Notes: a model not told the origin generated them from the sequence alone. 64,000 nucleotides of DNA from an uncultured Litoreibacter sp. (GCA_947501685.1 CANMWQ010000003.1:310001-374000); one strand, 5' to 3'. Positions 35,578-46,982 are shown, counted from the stretch's first letter. Made by a program: numbers and translations.

Positions 35578-36912
35578 CTAAGCCGCCATCTTTGGCCCCT
35601 GCCCGCGCCGACGCCGATTGCGTTTGCGCTTAGGCGGCCCGCTTGGCGCCTCGCCTTTCGGCTTGCTGCTTTGCTGCCCACGACGTCCGCCACCTTTCGG
35701 GCCACCGCGACCACGGCCACCACCGCCGCCGCCGCCACGCTTGGGCTTGTCCTCTTCCTCAGCCGGAGACCATCTGCGCCCACCGGCCACAGGTATCTGA
35801 ATTTTCAACAGCTTTTCGATGTCCTTCATCTCCGCCATCTCGTCGGGTGCGCAGAAGGCAATCGCCTCGCCTTCCTTGCCCGCCCGTGCGGTCCGACCAA
35901 TGCGGTGGACGTAGTTTTCCGGCACATTCGGCAGGTCGAAATTATAGACAAAGGCCACATCGGGAATGTCGATCCCGCGCGCGGCCACGTCAGTGGCCAC
36001 AAGGATCCGCACCTCGCCGTCCTTGAAGGCTTTCAATGCCCGGTCCCGCTGGTTTTGCGACTTGTTGCCATGAATGGACGCCGCCGCGAAGCCCTTCTTT
36101 TCCAACAGCTTTTTCAGCTTCTCCGCGCCATGTTTGGTGCGGGAAAACACCAAAGCCAGCTCGTCACGATGCTTGTCCAGAAGCTCTTCGAGCAGGTCGT
36201 TCTTGGCGGCCTTGGCGACGAAATGCACCGATTGGGTGATCTTGTCTGCGGTCTTGCCCGGCGGGGACACCTGCACTTTGCGCGGATGGTCCAGATAGGT
36301 CGCGGCCAGCTCTTCCATCAGCTTGGGCATGGTGGCCGAAAACAGCAATGTCTGGCGCTTTTCTGGAAGCAGTTTTGCGATCTGGCGCAGCGCGTGGATG
36401 AAGCCCATATCAAGCATCTGATCCGCCTCGTCGAGCACCAGATATTCGGCGTCTTTCAGCGTCACAGCCTTTTGCTCAAGCAGGTCAATCAGACGGCCCG
36501 GCGTGGCGACCAGAATATCCGTGCCGCGCTCCAGCGCCTTGCGTTGCGTGTTCATCGACAGGCCACCGACGACCATGTTGATCTTCAGATGCCCGCCGCC
36601 TTGAAACATTTTCAGGTTGTCCTGAATTTGCTTTGCCAGCTCGCGGGTCGGGGCCAAAATCAGCGCGCGGACCGTTTTGGGGTCTGGCTTGGTGCCGATC
36701 TTGATCAGGTTGTGGATGATCGGCAGCCCGAAGGCCAAGGTTTTGCCCGTGCCGGTCTGCGCCAGGCCCATGACGTCGCGCCCGGTCAGAATGATCGGGA
36801 TCGCTTCTTCCTGAATTGGGGTCGGTGTGTCGATCTTGTTTTCGGTGAGCTTCGAGGCGAGCTTTGGGCTGACGCCCAGTGCTTCAAATTTGTTCAAGTC
36901 ATGTCCTTTCAA
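35578..36912 (-). CDS. DEAD-box ATP-dependent RNA helicase (RhlE-like)
   Basis: A 444-residue helicase with Q motif TPTPIQEEAIP, motif I AQTGTGKT, Ia PTRELA, II DEADQ, III SAT, and motif VI HRIGRTARAG. The last 70 residues form a basic Gly/Arg/Lys-rich tail (GGGGGGRGRGGPKGGGRRGQ onward) that probably binds RNA. Such proteins act in ribosome assembly and mRNA decay, often in the cold. A roughly 270-bp upstream region with strong RNA hairpins separates it from the divergent Fur-family gene. Confidence 0.94.
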   Translation of the reverse strand: MKGHDLNKFEALGVSPKLASKLTENKIDTPTPIQEEAIPIILTGRDVMGLAQTGTGKTLAFGLPIIHNLIKIGTKPDPKTVRALILAPTRELAKQIQDNLKMFQGGGHLKINMVVGGLSMNTQRKALERGTDILVATPGRLIDLLEQKAVTLKDAEYLVLDEADQMLDMGFIHALRQIAKLLPEKRQTLLFSATMPKLMEELAATYLDHPRKVQVSPPGKTADKITQSVHFVAKAAKNDLLEELLDKHRDELALVFSRTKHGAEKLKKLLEKKGFAAASIHGNKSQNQRDRALKAFKDGEVRILVATDVAARGIDIPDVAFVYNFDLPNVPENYVHRIGRTARAGKEGEAIAFCAPDEMAEMKDIEKLLKIQIPVAGGRRWSPAEEEDKPKRGGGGGGGRGRGGPKGGGRRGQQSSKPKGEAPSGPPKRKRNRRRRGQGPKMAA

Positions 36913-36940
36913 GACATGTGGAGCGGCCCCTATTTTAAAG

Positions 36941-36990
36941 GGGTCCGGTCGCGTTTCTAAGGTCGCGGAGCCGAGTGCTCCGCCGGACCC
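36941..36990 (-). promoter_or_regulatory. Structured leader upstream of the RNA helicase gene
   Basis: An outer 8-bp stem (36941-36948 with 36983-36990, GGGTCCGG/CCGGACCC) encloses a 6-bp hairpin (36966-36971 with 36977-36982) and a weaker arm, a three-way-junction shape 28 bp before the start codon. A second hairpin sits at about 37029-37051. Nothing else in this 270-bp gap is a gene. An autoregulatory role is inference. Confidence 0.5.
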
Positions 36991-37183
36991 TTTCGCGTGA
37001 AATTGGGAACGTGGTGCGACGCTGTGCTTGAGGTCTGGAAAAGACCCTCACGCGGCACGTATGGCGTCGTCTTGAGGTGCAAATGGCCCTTTGCGGACGA
37101 TAAGTCAATGGCTTAGACCAATTTTCGGGTAGAGTGCCCATGCAGATTTGTCTTAAATGCAACCTATTATGCAGGGAGGCCTT

Positions 37184-37606
37184 ATGGCGGATACATTGAT
37201 CGAGCGGGCCGCCGAAAAAGGGCTTCGAATGACCGGGCAACGGGTGGTGATCGCCGAAATTCTTGAGGAGGCGCAGGACCACCCAGACGTGGATCAGCTG
37301 CATGCCAGAGCGGTGGCGCGAGATGCGAGCATCTCGATTGCGACGGTGTACCGGACCGTGAAACTCTTTGAGGAATCAGGGCTTCTGGAGAGGTTGGAAT
37401 TTGGCGACGGACGGGCGCGGTATGAGGATGCCGAGCGGGACCATCACGACCACCTGATCGACATGCAAACCGGTGAAATCATTGAATTTGTTGACCCCGA
37501 GATCGAGGCGCTTCAGGACCGTATTGCACAGCGGCTGGGCTATAAATTGAAAGGCCACCGCTTGGAGCTTTACGGCGTGAAAGCTGCGAAGAATGCTGGC
37601 AACTGA
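37184..37606 (+). CDS. Fur-family transcriptional regulator
   Basis: A 140-residue metalloregulator. A winged helix (RMTGQRVVIAEILEEA, ISIATVYRTVKLFEESGLLERLEF) is followed by the metal-binding dimer domain with RDHHDHLIDMQTGEIIEFVDPEIE and the final HRLELYGV. The strong site GGGAGG fixes the ATG at 37184. Close relatives in Rhodobacteraceae act as iron (Fur) or manganese (Mur) sensors, which sequence alone does not separate. It lacks the CxxC pairs typical of zinc-type Zur. Confidence 0.9.
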   Translation: MADTLIERAAEKGLRMTGQRVVIAEILEEAQDHPDVDQLHARAVARDASISIATVYRTVKLFEESGLLERLEFGDGRARYEDAERDHHDHLIDMQTGEIIEFVDPEIEALQDRIAQRLGYKLKGHRLELYGVKAAKNAGN

Positions 37607-37613
37607 CGCAAGC

Positions 37614-37642
37614 AAAAACGCCCCGCCATAGGGCTGAGGCGT
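37614..37642 (-). terminator. Terminator-like hairpin between convergent genes
   Basis: ACGCC and GGCGT arms with an inner GCC/GGC pairing. On the minus strand it is followed by a T run, so it probably ends the Gly-rich secreted-protein gene. Confidence 0.6.
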
Positions 37643-37695
37643 CTTTGATTTGAAGAGCTGACGGCACGTGGGAGGTCGTGCCGTCAGCGAAGGCA

Positions 37696-38049
37696 TTAGA
37701 AGCGTGGGGCTTCGATGCCGAGGTCGATGCCACCGAGGTCCACGCCGCCGCGGCCGCCTAGGTCAATTCCGCCAAGTCCAGGCCCTGCTTCAAAAATTCC
37801 GCCTCCGCCACCACCTGTGCCACCGGGAGATGTGGGGGATGTGGAGCGGGAGAGAGAGCTGGTGCGCTCGTCGGCGTGGCCGCCGTTCAGGATGCGCTGG
37901 GCTTGGGCTTGATGGTCGGGGACGGCGATGATGCAGTCGAAAACGTTGCCGTCTTGGGAGATGCATTTGCCCATGCGCTCGGCGCTGAACGAAGCGGTTG
38001 CAGTCACGCTAAGTGCTGCTGCGATAACGATTTTTGTGAAAGTGTTCAT
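37696..38049 (-). CDS. Small secreted Gly-rich protein
   Basis: A 117-residue protein with a signal peptide (MNTFTKIVIAAALSVTATASFSA). A short central part has two Cys residues (CISQDGNVFDC), probably a disulfide. The C-terminal half is a low-complexity tail rich in Gly, Ser and Asp with GGIDLGG/GGVDLGG repeats. Unknown function and no family recognised. It converges with the Fur-family gene. Confidence 0.65.
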   Translation of the reverse strand: MNTFTKIVIAAALSVTATASFSAERMGKCISQDGNVFDCIIAVPDHQAQAQRILNGGHADERTSSLSRSTSPTSPGGTGGGGGGIFEAGPGLGGIDLGGRGGVDLGGIDLGIEAPRF

Positions 38050-38222
38050 GACAGAGGTCCTTGTTTACTTGGTTTCGATACAAGTAGGTCGGACGGGGTT
38101 CGGGAATGGTTCAAAGGAATTTGAATTATTTTTGGAGGCGCGCGGATGTGACCTCCCTGCCCCTTTTAAAACAGGGGCTTCGTTAAGATCCTGTTCACCA
38201 TGATTTTCCGAAAATTTAGGCG

Positions 38223-38277
38223 TTTTGTACAAAATGGGGCAAAACTTTTCGGGCCAAAACCCAAAATGGGACAAAAT
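38223..38277. repeat. AT-rich repeats in a 288-bp gene-free region
   Basis: A perfect palindrome TTTTGTACAAAA (38223-38234) overlaps the first of two direct repeats, CAAAATGGGGCAAAA (38230) and CAAAATGGGACAAAA (38262), spaced 32 bp or about three helical turns. They lie between the Gly-rich secreted-protein gene and the GNAT gene. They could be operator sites; nothing else is visible in the 38050-38337 gap. Confidence 0.45.
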
Positions 38278-38337
38278 ATTTGGTTAATTTTTGGGTGGGT
38301 TTGCCGGGTGGGAGGTCGAAGCTGAGTTTTGAGCACC

Positions 38338-38895
38338 TCAACCCGAGAGCTGAATTCTGAACGCCAGCGTCTCATGTCCCCCGATGGCCTTTGGCGCAGT
38401 GTAGCTTCTCAGCAAGACACCGCCTGCTTTTTCGATGACTCTGATTGACGCAGGGTTGTCGGGGCTGGTTGTGATTTCAACATATCTCAAATTCACCGCC
38501 TTGGCCTCTGGCAAAACGGCCACAAGTGCGGCGGAGGCCAGCCCTTCCCCTTGTCTCCATGGCACGACGCCATATCCGATATGGCCGGAACAGTTCGCAG
38601 GCAGCTCCTCCGTTCCCGGCGCCCAGCGAAAACCGATATGGCCGCAAAACTCTCCATCCCAGATCCACCGCCGAATACTTGGCAAGCGTTTTGCTTTCGA
38701 CCCGTCTGGCAGCGTAACCGGGCCAGCCTGTGCTTTCGGGTCATCAAGTCGCGACACAAATGACGCCGCATCTCTTTCGATGCTGTTGATCTGCTCTTGT
38801 GCCGCCTCCGGTCTCAAATTGTCTGGCGACCAACCACGCCTCAAAGCGGAGACATAATCTGCTATATGCGCGATGTCTGGTTTGAGCAGTTTCAT
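38338..38895 (-). CDS. GNAT-family N-acetyltransferase
   Basis: A 185-residue acetyltransferase of the RimJ/RimL-like (Acetyltransf_3) type. CoA-binding region GYGVVPWRQGEGLASAALVAVLPEA, then VEITTSPDNPASIRVIEKAGG. The N-terminal third is a helical extension (IADYVSALRRGWSPDNLRPE). The substrate is unknown. It is divergent from eno with a 231-bp spacer in which I see no clear element. Confidence 0.88.
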   Translation of the reverse strand: MKLLKPDIAHIADYVSALRRGWSPDNLRPEAAQEQINSIERDAASFVSRLDDPKAQAGPVTLPDGSKAKRLPSIRRWIWDGEFCGHIGFRWAPGTEELPANCSGHIGYGVVPWRQGEGLASAALVAVLPEAKAVNLRYVEITTSPDNPASIRVIEKAGGVLLRSYTAPKAIGGHETLAFRIQLSG

Positions 38896-38982
38896 TTATG
38901 CAGGCCCTGCATCTTTGGAAAACGTAATTGAAATTGGGCAGTCAAACGGAGCGCCTGAACGGCGAAGACTTACCAATCATAG

Positions 38983-41240
<2,258 letters not shown>

Positions 41241-41253
41241 AGGCGGGACTGGG

Positions 41254-41307
41254 CGACGAGGCGCTGGGCGAAGCGGCGGTCTATGCAGGCACGTCGATCC
41301 TGAAGGG
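41254..41307 (+). repeat. eno 3'-end repeat, copy 2
   Basis: A 54-bp near copy of the eno tail. In the eno frame two of three differences are silent and the third is Ser to Thr. It overlaps the 3' end of the topoisomerase gene on the other strand. The short frame from the GTG at 41237 through it is probably not a gene. Confidence 0.9.
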
Positions 41308-42270
41308 CTGGGCGTCGAGGAAGGTCAGCAGGCGGGCCTCCAGGGCGAAGAGGTCCGCGCGGCGGGCGGTGTCTTGGGGACGGGCGTCGCTGCCGGCCAG
41401 ATCAATGACTTTGGGGTGAATGTAGCTCGTCCGCGCGATGGTGGGGGTGTTGTGGAGCCGCTTTGCAGCGGCCTCCGACATGGATTTGATCGTGGCACCC
41501 CCCTGCTCTGCCACGCCGTAGGCGGCGACGGTGCCGGCCCATGTGCGGAAGGTTTTGGCGGTAGCGGTGTCGAGTCCGCTGGCCTCCGCGATATAGCGGT
41601 TCAGCGCCTCGGAGCTGAGCGGGCGCAGAGTGTCTGCGGCGTCTCGCCATGAAAAGAGCCGCGCGCCGGGCAAGTCATCGGCCTTGTGCAGCGCCTTGGA
41701 CAGCGTTCTGTCGGAGATGCGTTTGCGCACCCGCGCGCCGCCTTTGGCGGTGAAATCGAGCCTGATGTTGCGGTCGTCAAGACGCAGGTGACGGTTGCGC
41801 AGGGTGAGCGCGCCGTAGCTGCCATTCTCTGCGGTATAGTCAGGGTTGCCCACGCGCAGCGCGCCCCGGTCAATCAGGGTGACGGCGGCGGCGAGGGCAA
41901 ACTCCTGCGCGCCCAGATCCGCGTCCAGATCGCGTTTCACGCGGCGGCGGAGCCGGGGCAGCGCCTCCCCAAAAGGTGCGAGGCTGGCGAATTTCGTCTC
42001 CGCCTGAAGGCGGGACCAATCGGCGTGGTAGCGGTATTGTTTGCGGGACCGCGCGTCGCGACCCGTTGCTTGCAAATGGCCATTGGCCAGCGGCGACATC
42101 CAGACGTCTTCATAGGCGGGCGGCACGGCGAGGGCCTTGAGACGGTCGCGCTCTGGTTCGGCGTCGATGGAGGTGCCGTCGGGCGCAATATAGCGGTAGC
42201 CACGCCCGCATTTGCGGCGCGTGATGCCCGGCTGGTCATCGAGGTAATAGACAAGCGCGCCCGTGCTCAC
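41281..42270 (-). CDS. DNA topoisomerase IB (poxvirus-like)
   Basis: A 329-residue type IB enzyme that nicks and reseals one DNA strand. It shows ITRRKCGRGYRYIAPDG near the start, AVPPAYEDVWMSPLANGHLQATGRDARSRKQYRYH, the active-site Arg/Lys segments of the catalytic domain, and the nucleophile Tyr in NTPTIARTSYIHPKVID. The GTG start at 42270 overlaps the stop of the DUF2945 gene by 4 nt. Its last residues (FRIDVPA) are read antisense to copy 2 of the eno repeat, so the C-terminus may have been changed by that event. Confidence 0.92.
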   Translation of the reverse strand: MSTGALVYYLDDQPGITRRKCGRGYRYIAPDGTSIDAEPERDRLKALAVPPAYEDVWMSPLANGHLQATGRDARSRKQYRYHADWSRLQAETKFASLAPFGEALPRLRRRVKRDLDADLGAQEFALAAAVTLIDRGALRVGNPDYTAENGSYGALTLRNRHLRLDDRNIRLDFTAKGGARVRKRISDRTLSKALHKADDLPGARLFSWRDAADTLRPLSSEALNRYIAEASGLDTATAKTFRTWAGTVAAYGVAEQGGATIKSMSEAAAKRLHNTPTIARTSYIHPKVIDLAGSDARPQDTARRADLFALEARLLTFLDAQPFRIDVPA

Positions 42271-42482
42271 GCCGCGCGCACCTCGGAGGCCAGTTTGAGC
42301 ACGCCGTCGCCGTCTTGCTGCTCGATATAGAGCGCGGGGTCGTCGTCGGAGCCGTTGCGCGTGACCTCGCTGCCTTGCAGCTTGCGGGTGATTTTGCGGG
42401 TGTAGGTTTTCTCCACCGTGCCGGTGGCGGTGCCATTGCCCCAGTCCCATTCGACACGGTCGCCTTGCGTGTAGTCAGCCAT
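42267..42482 (-). CDS. DUF2945 (hypervirulence-associated, Tudor-like) protein
   Basis: A 71-residue protein, MADYTQGDRVEWDWGNGTATGTVEK with Lys/Arg-rich continuation, matching the small HVA1/DUF2945 Tudor-like domain. CAGGAG lies upstream of the ATG. It overlaps the topoisomerase start, so the two are probably coupled. A nucleic-acid- or chromatin-related role is only suggested by this pairing. Confidence 0.85.
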   Translation of the reverse strand: MADYTQGDRVEWDWGNGTATGTVEKTYTRKITRKLQGSEVTRNGSDDDPALYIEQQDGDGVLKLASEVRAA

Positions 42483-42540
42483 GGTGATCTCCTGATTTTT
42501 ATCAGGGTCAAAGCCGCTGGGGGCCGCGCGGTTCCGCGCC

Positions 42541-43653
42541 TCAGGCGCTTGGTCTGCTGAGCCGCCCGCCCCCCACGCTGGCCGCAACCCCGGTGGTTGC
42601 CGGAGCGCTGGTGGGCAGACCGCGCGCGACGCGGATGGCGAGAAAGGCGAAGGCTTGGGCCTCCAGCATGTCGCCGTCGAGGCCGGTCTCGTCGATATCT
42701 ATGACCTGCGCCGAGGTCCCGTCTTGCAGCGCGGCCATGAGGGTGGCGTTTTTGCGCCCGCCCCCGGTGACATAGAGGGTTTTGGGCGTGGTTGGCACAT
42801 GCTCCAGACCACGGGCCACGGCGGCAGCGGCGCAGGCGGTGAGCGTGGCGGCGGCGTCCTCGTCGGAGAGGTCTTGGATCAGGTCCGGCAGCTGGGCGAA
42901 GCTGTCGCGATCCAGCGATTTGGGTGGCATTTTATGGAAATAAGGGTCGGTTAGGAATTTCTGCACTAGTTCCATGTCAACCTTTCCCTGCGCCGCGCAT
43001 GCACCGTTTTCATCAAAGGGGAGGTTTCGCCGTTTCATCATCAGATCATTGACCGGGGCATTGGCTGGCCCGGTATCGAAGGCGAGGAGGGCTCCGCCGG
43101 TTTCGGGGGTGGGTTTGGCTGGGTCGACATATGTTAAATTGCCGACGCCGCCCATATTGAGGAAGGCCACGGGAGCTGTGGCCTGGATATATTTGGCGCA
43201 GGCGAAATGGAAGAAGGGCGCCAGCGGCGCGCCCTGCCCGCCCATTTCAATGTCGGCGCTGCGGAAATCCCAGACCACGGGTGTTTGCAGCAGCTCGGCC
43301 ATGAGAGCGCCGTCGCCAGCCTGATGCGTGCGCGGTGCGCCTTGCAGACCGTAAGGGTCATGGGCGAGCGTTTGGCCGTGGAAGCCGATGAGCTGCGCGT
43401 CTTTGAAACGGGCGAGGAGCGCGGCATGCGCGGTCTCCACCACTTCGGAGGCGGCTGCGACGTCTGGGCCGTCCGACCATTGGCCGAGGGCTGCGCGCAA
43501 GGTGGATTGCTCCGCTGCGCTATAGGGGCGGAAGGCGGTGGGGCCAAACTCGGTGATGGTATGGCCGTCGCTGAGCAGCATGGCCGCGTCGATCCCGTCA
43601 AGCGAGGTCCCGGACATCGCCCCAAGGGCCCAGATGGGTTTCGTGATTTTCAA
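42541..43653 (-). CDS. anmK: Anhydro-N-acetylmuramic acid kinase
   Basis: A roughly 370-residue kinase that opens and phosphorylates 1,6-anhydroMurNAc during cell-wall recycling. The phosphate loop is [18 protein letters not shown]. Further conserved parts are [41 protein letters not shown] and [17 protein letters not shown] at 43653 preceded by AAGGGGAA is the likely start; an ATG at 43692 extends the frame by 13 residues into the short spacer to divergent tyrS. Confidence 0.94.
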   Translation of the reverse strand: MKITKPIWALGAMSGTSLDGIDAAMLLSDGHTITEFGPTAFRPYSAAEQSTLRAALGQWSDGPDVAAASEVVETAHAALLARFKDAQLIGFHGQTLAHDPYGLQGAPRTHQAGDGALMAELLQTPVVWDFRSADIEMGGQGAPLAPFFHFACAKYIQATAPVAFLNMGGVGNLTYVDPAKPTPETGGALLAFDTGPANAPVNDLMMKRRNLPFDENGACAAQGKVDMELVQKFLTDPYFHKMPPKSLDRDSFAQLPDLIQDLSDEDAAATLTACAAAAVARGLEHVPTTPKTLYVTGGGRKNATLMAALQDGTSAQVIDIDETGLDGDMLEAQAFAFLAIRVARGLPTSAPATTGVAASVGGGRLSRPSA

Positions 43654-43712
43654 CGCTTCCCCTTGGCCAAGCCAAACCCTATACCGTTGCAAAAATACTG
43701 GACGGAAACCCC

Positions 43713-44963
43713 ATGGCTTACCACCCCAAATCCGAGTTTTTGAACGTCATGGTCGCGCGCGGCTTTATGGCGGATTGCACCGATCTTCAGGGCCTCGACG
43801 AGGCCTTGGTCGCGGGTGTGGTGCCGGCCTATATCGGGTTTGACGCGACGGCGACCTCGCTGCATGTGGGCTCGCTCATTCAGATCATGATGCTGCGCTG
43901 GCTGCAAAAGACCGGGCATAAACCGATCGTGCTGATGGGCGGCGGGACCACGAAAGTGGGCGATCCGTCGTTTCGGGCGGATGAGCGGCCTTTGCTGACG
44001 GAGGCGCAGATCAACGGCAATATTGACGGCATCAAACAGGTGTTTTCGCATTACGTCTCCTTTGGTGACGCCGCGGGTGACGCGATCATGGTCAACAATG
44101 CCGAATGGCTGGACGGGCTGAATTACCTTGAGTTCTTGCGCGATGTGGGGCGACATTTCTCCGTCAACCGGATGCTGGCCTTTGAGAGCGTGAAGTCGCG
44201 GCTGGACCGCGAACAATCGCTGTCTTTCCTCGAGTTCAACTATATGATTTTGCAGGCCTACGACTTCATGGAGCTGCACCGCCGCTATGGCTGTCTGATG
44301 CAGATGGGCGGGTCGGATCAATGGGGCAATATTGTCAACGGGATCGACCTGACACGGCGTATTCTGGACGATCAAGTGTTCGGGCTGACCTCGCCGCTGC
44401 TGACCACATCTGACGGCAAGAAGATGGGCAAATCGCAGGACGGTGCGGTGTGGCTGAACGCGGATCTGGTCTCGCCCTACCAGTTTTGGCAGTTCTGGCG
44501 GAACACGACGGATGCGGATGTGGGGCGGTTCCTGAAGCTCTATACCGAGCTTCCCGTCGATGAATGCGAGCGTTTGGGCGCATTGGAAGGCTCGGAGATC
44601 AACGACGCCAAGGCGATTTTGGCGGGCGAAGTGACCGCGCTTTTGCATGGCCGCGACGCGGCAGAGGCGGCGGCGGCCACGGCGCGCGAAGTGTTCGAGA
44701 AAGGTGGCACGGGCGACGAGTTGCCGACGCTGGAGCTGGACGCGGCCGAGCTGGGCGACGGGATTTCCGTGGTGCAGTTGATCGTGCGTTCGGGGCTGGC
44801 CAAGTCTGGCAAGGACGCCAAGCGGCTGATTGCCGAGGGGGGAGCCAGGATGAATGACGCCGATCTGAGCGATGCAGGGTTGTTCCTGACGCCGGGCGAT
44901 CTGGCGGAGCCGATCAAGCTGTCAGCGGGCAAGAAGCGTCATGCGCTGGTGAAGCTGGGTTAA
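43713..44963 (+). CDS. tyrS: Tyrosyl-tRNA synthetase
   Basis: A 416-residue class-I aminoacyl-tRNA synthetase. The HIGH-like signature is in [35 protein letters not shown] and the KMSKS equivalent [13 protein letters not shown] follow. A C-terminal S4 RNA-binding domain begins near residue 350 ([30 protein letters not shown]). Divergent from anmK. Confidence 0.98.
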   Translation: MAYHPKSEFLNVMVARGFMADCTDLQGLDEALVAGVVPAYIGFDATATSLHVGSLIQIMMLRWLQKTGHKPIVLMGGGTTKVGDPSFRADERPLLTEAQINGNIDGIKQVFSHYVSFGDAAGDAIMVNNAEWLDGLNYLEFLRDVGRHFSVNRMLAFESVKSRLDREQSLSFLEFNYMILQAYDFMELHRRYGCLMQMGGSDQWGNIVNGIDLTRRILDDQVFGLTSPLLTTSDGKKMGKSQDGAVWLNADLVSPYQFWQFWRNTTDADVGRFLKLYTELPVDECERLGALEGSEINDAKAILAGEVTALLHGRDAAEAAAATAREVFEKGGTGDELPTLELDAAELGDGISVVQLIVRSGLAKSGKDAKRLIAEGGARMNDADLSDAGLFLTPGDLAEPIKLSAGKKRHALVKLG

Positions 44964-44980
44964 CCCCGTTTTAACTATGC

Positions 44981-45841
44981 ATGGCGGAGGCTGCGCGGAT
45001 GCTGCGGCCTTTGCAACAACATTCCCATTTTGCCGATTGCCTGCGGGCGGCGGGACGCGACCTTGTGGAGCGCTCTGACGGGGTTTTGGTGCGGCGGCGG
45101 GTGTTGGGGATGCAAGTGTCGATGGCCTCGCGGGCCGGGGCGGGTTTGCTGGATGCAGAGCTGCAAGGCGCGGTGATTTTCAATGCGGAACATGCGATGG
45201 AAGACGCGCTGCGGGCCCGTGGGTTCTTGCGCACACATGGCCCGATGCGCGTGGCGGAGTGGGATATATCCCGGACCGATTTGCGCGCAGGTTTGCGCAA
45301 GACATGGCGGCATGCGCTGGAGCGAAGCGACGGGGTGAAACTGGCGCTGACCCATATGCCCAGCACGCCGGATCATTGGGTATTGATGGCGGAGCAGGCA
45401 CAGGCGCGGGCGCGCCGGTATCGCGCTTTGCCGCTTTGGATCACGCGGGCCTGGGCCACGTTACATCCGAAAGACACGCTGCTGGTCGAGGCGCGGCAGC
45501 GCGGTGTTTTGATCGCGGGCATGGTATTTTTGCGCCATGGCGATGTGGCGACGTATCACGTGTCGCATACCACGCCGGATGGCCGGGCCGCAGAGGCGCA
45601 TCGCGCGATGCTGTTTCGGGCCGCAACGCATTTGGCACAGCGCGGCGTGGTGCGGATGGATTTGGGGTTGATTGACCCGGAGGCCGCGCCGGGCCTCGCG
45701 CGCTTCAAGCGCGGCACCGGGGCCGTGACACGGGATTTGGGCGGGACTTGGGTGTCGCTGCCGTGGGTGTCGGCGCTCAAACGCAAGGCGTGGAGCGGAT
45801 ATGCAAAACCCCGGACCAAGATGGGCCGGGGCTCTGTTTAG
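44981..45841 (+). CDS. GNAT/FemAB-like acyltransferase
   Basis: A 286-residue protein whose C-terminal half (about residues 150-270) resembles the FemAB/BioF2-like GNAT fold: VEARQRGVLIAGMVFLRHGDVATYHVSHTTPDGRAAEAHRAML and RMDLGLIDPEAAPGLARFKRGTGA. Related proteins transfer aminoacyl or acyl groups to peptidoglycan or lipids. It begins 17 bp after tyrS, probably in one transcript. The substrate is unknown. Confidence 0.75.
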   Translation: MAEAARMLRPLQQHSHFADCLRAAGRDLVERSDGVLVRRRVLGMQVSMASRAGAGLLDAELQGAVIFNAEHAMEDALRARGFLRTHGPMRVAEWDISRTDLRAGLRKTWRHALERSDGVKLALTHMPSTPDHWVLMAEQAQARARRYRALPLWITRAWATLHPKDTLLVEARQRGVLIAGMVFLRHGDVATYHVSHTTPDGRAAEAHRAMLFRAATHLAQRGVVRMDLGLIDPEAAPGLARFKRGTGAVTRDLGGTWVSLPWVSALKRKAWSGYAKPRTKMGRGSV

Positions 45842-45871
45842 CTTTCCGAAAACGCCTTAGCTTGTGACGAC

Positions 45872-46414
45872 TTAGTCCGTAACGGTGACGTTTTCCATGA
45901 CATCTTGCTGCGCGCTGACGAAGGCTCCGTTTGCGCCGTCGCCGCGTGTGATGGCGTCGACCACGTCCATGCCTTCGGTGACACGGCCCACGACGGTGTA
46001 TTGACCGTTCAGAAAGCTGCCCTCGTCAAACATGATGAAGAATTGCGAGTTGGCGGAGTTCGGGCTTTGCGCCCGCGCCATGCCGACCACACCGCGATCA
46101 TAGTTGATGTCGGAAAATTCAGCCGGCAGATCGTCAAATTGCGAGCCGCCTGTGCCTGCGCGGCGTAAATCGCCCCCGGCCTTGCCGAATTCCACATCGC
46201 CCGTTTGCGCCATGAAGCCGTCGATCACGCGGTGAAAGACAACGCCATTATAGCCGCCGCCTGCCGCGATATCGGTGATTTGTTTGACGTGCTTGGGGGC
46301 CACATCTTCCAGCAGGTCGATGGTGACGGTGCCCTTGCCCGCCACGTCGATGGTGAGCCCGGTCGCAAACGCGGACCCGGTCATCATCAGGAATGCCGCT
46401 GTTGCCTTAAGCAT
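45872..46414 (-). CDS. Peptidylprolyl isomerase, exported cyclophilin
   Basis: A 180-residue cyclophilin with a signal peptide (MLKATAAFLMMTGSAFA), so periplasmic. Core motifs are GVVFHRVIDGFMAQTGD, GGSQFDDLPAEFSDINYDRGVVGMARAQSPNSANSQFFIM and LNGQYTVVGRVTEGMDVVDAI. It follows the cytoplasmic cyclophilin gene with an 8-nt overlap and is probably a duplicate of it relocated by the added signal. Confidence 0.93.
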   Translation of the reverse strand: MLKATAAFLMMTGSAFATGLTIDVAGKGTVTIDLLEDVAPKHVKQITDIAAGGGYNGVVFHRVIDGFMAQTGDVEFGKAGGDLRRAGTGGSQFDDLPAEFSDINYDRGVVGMARAQSPNSANSQFFIMFDEGSFLNGQYTVVGRVTEGMDVVDAITRGDGANGAFVSAQQDVMENVTVTD

Positions 46415-46913
46415 CGGCTGCGACTTTCACGGAGATCATGCGGTCGGGGTTCATCGGCGGCTCGCCGCGGGCGATGGCGTCAACATGCTCCATGCCTTCA
46501 ATGACGCGGCCATAGACGGTGTATTGACCGTTCAGGAAGGCATTGTCGGAGAAGTTGATGAAAAACTGCGAATTGGCGCTGTCGGGATTGGCCGAACGGG
46601 CCGCCCCGATGGTGCCGCGATCATGGGGCAGCGAGGAGAATTCGGCTGGGACGTCAGGATGCTCGGAGCCGCCTGTGCCGGCCATGCGGATGTTGAAGTC
46701 TTTTTCCATATTGCCGTTGGCCACGTCGCCGGTTTGCGCCATGAAGCCGTCAATCACCCGGTGGAAGGCCACGTTGTCATAGGCGCCTGCGCGGGCCAGT
46801 GTCTTCATCCGCTCGCAATGTTTGGGGGCCACATCGGCCATCAGCTCGATGGTGACGGTGCCGTCTTTGAGCTCGATCAGGATGGTGTTTTCGGGATCTT
46901 TGATATCGGCCAT
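46407..46913 (-). CDS. Peptidylprolyl isomerase, cytoplasmic cyclophilin
   Basis: A 168-residue cyclophilin without a signal peptide. NVAFHRVIDGFMAQTGD, AARSANPDSANSQFFINFSDN and LNGQYTVYGRVIEGMEHVDAIARGE identify the fold and active site. It catalyses proline cis-trans isomerisation in folding. First gene of the cyclophilin pair; a 69-bp spacer separates it from coaD. Confidence 0.94.
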   Translation of the reverse strand: MADIKDPENTILIELKDGTVTIELMADVAPKHCERMKTLARAGAYDNVAFHRVIDGFMAQTGDVANGNMEKDFNIRMAGTGGSEHPDVPAEFSSLPHDRGTIGAARSANPDSANSQFFINFSDNAFLNGQYTVYGRVIEGMEHVDAIARGEPPMNPDRMISVKVAADA

Positions 46914-46982
46914 GCTGGGCCTCCTTTTGCAAATTGTGCTTGCGGGCGTATTTAGAGCGGCGCGCGCCGGAGGGAAAGCGGT

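Noticed and set aside
36941-36990. A tRNA-like gene
   Set aside because: The 8-bp outer stem resembles an acceptor, but there is no T loop (TTCRA), no anticodon arm of proper size and no CCA.
38065-38375. Two small minus-strand frames between the Gly-rich protein and GNAT genes
   Set aside because: They lack ribosome sites and recognisable motifs, and their sequence is dominated by the AT-rich repeats.
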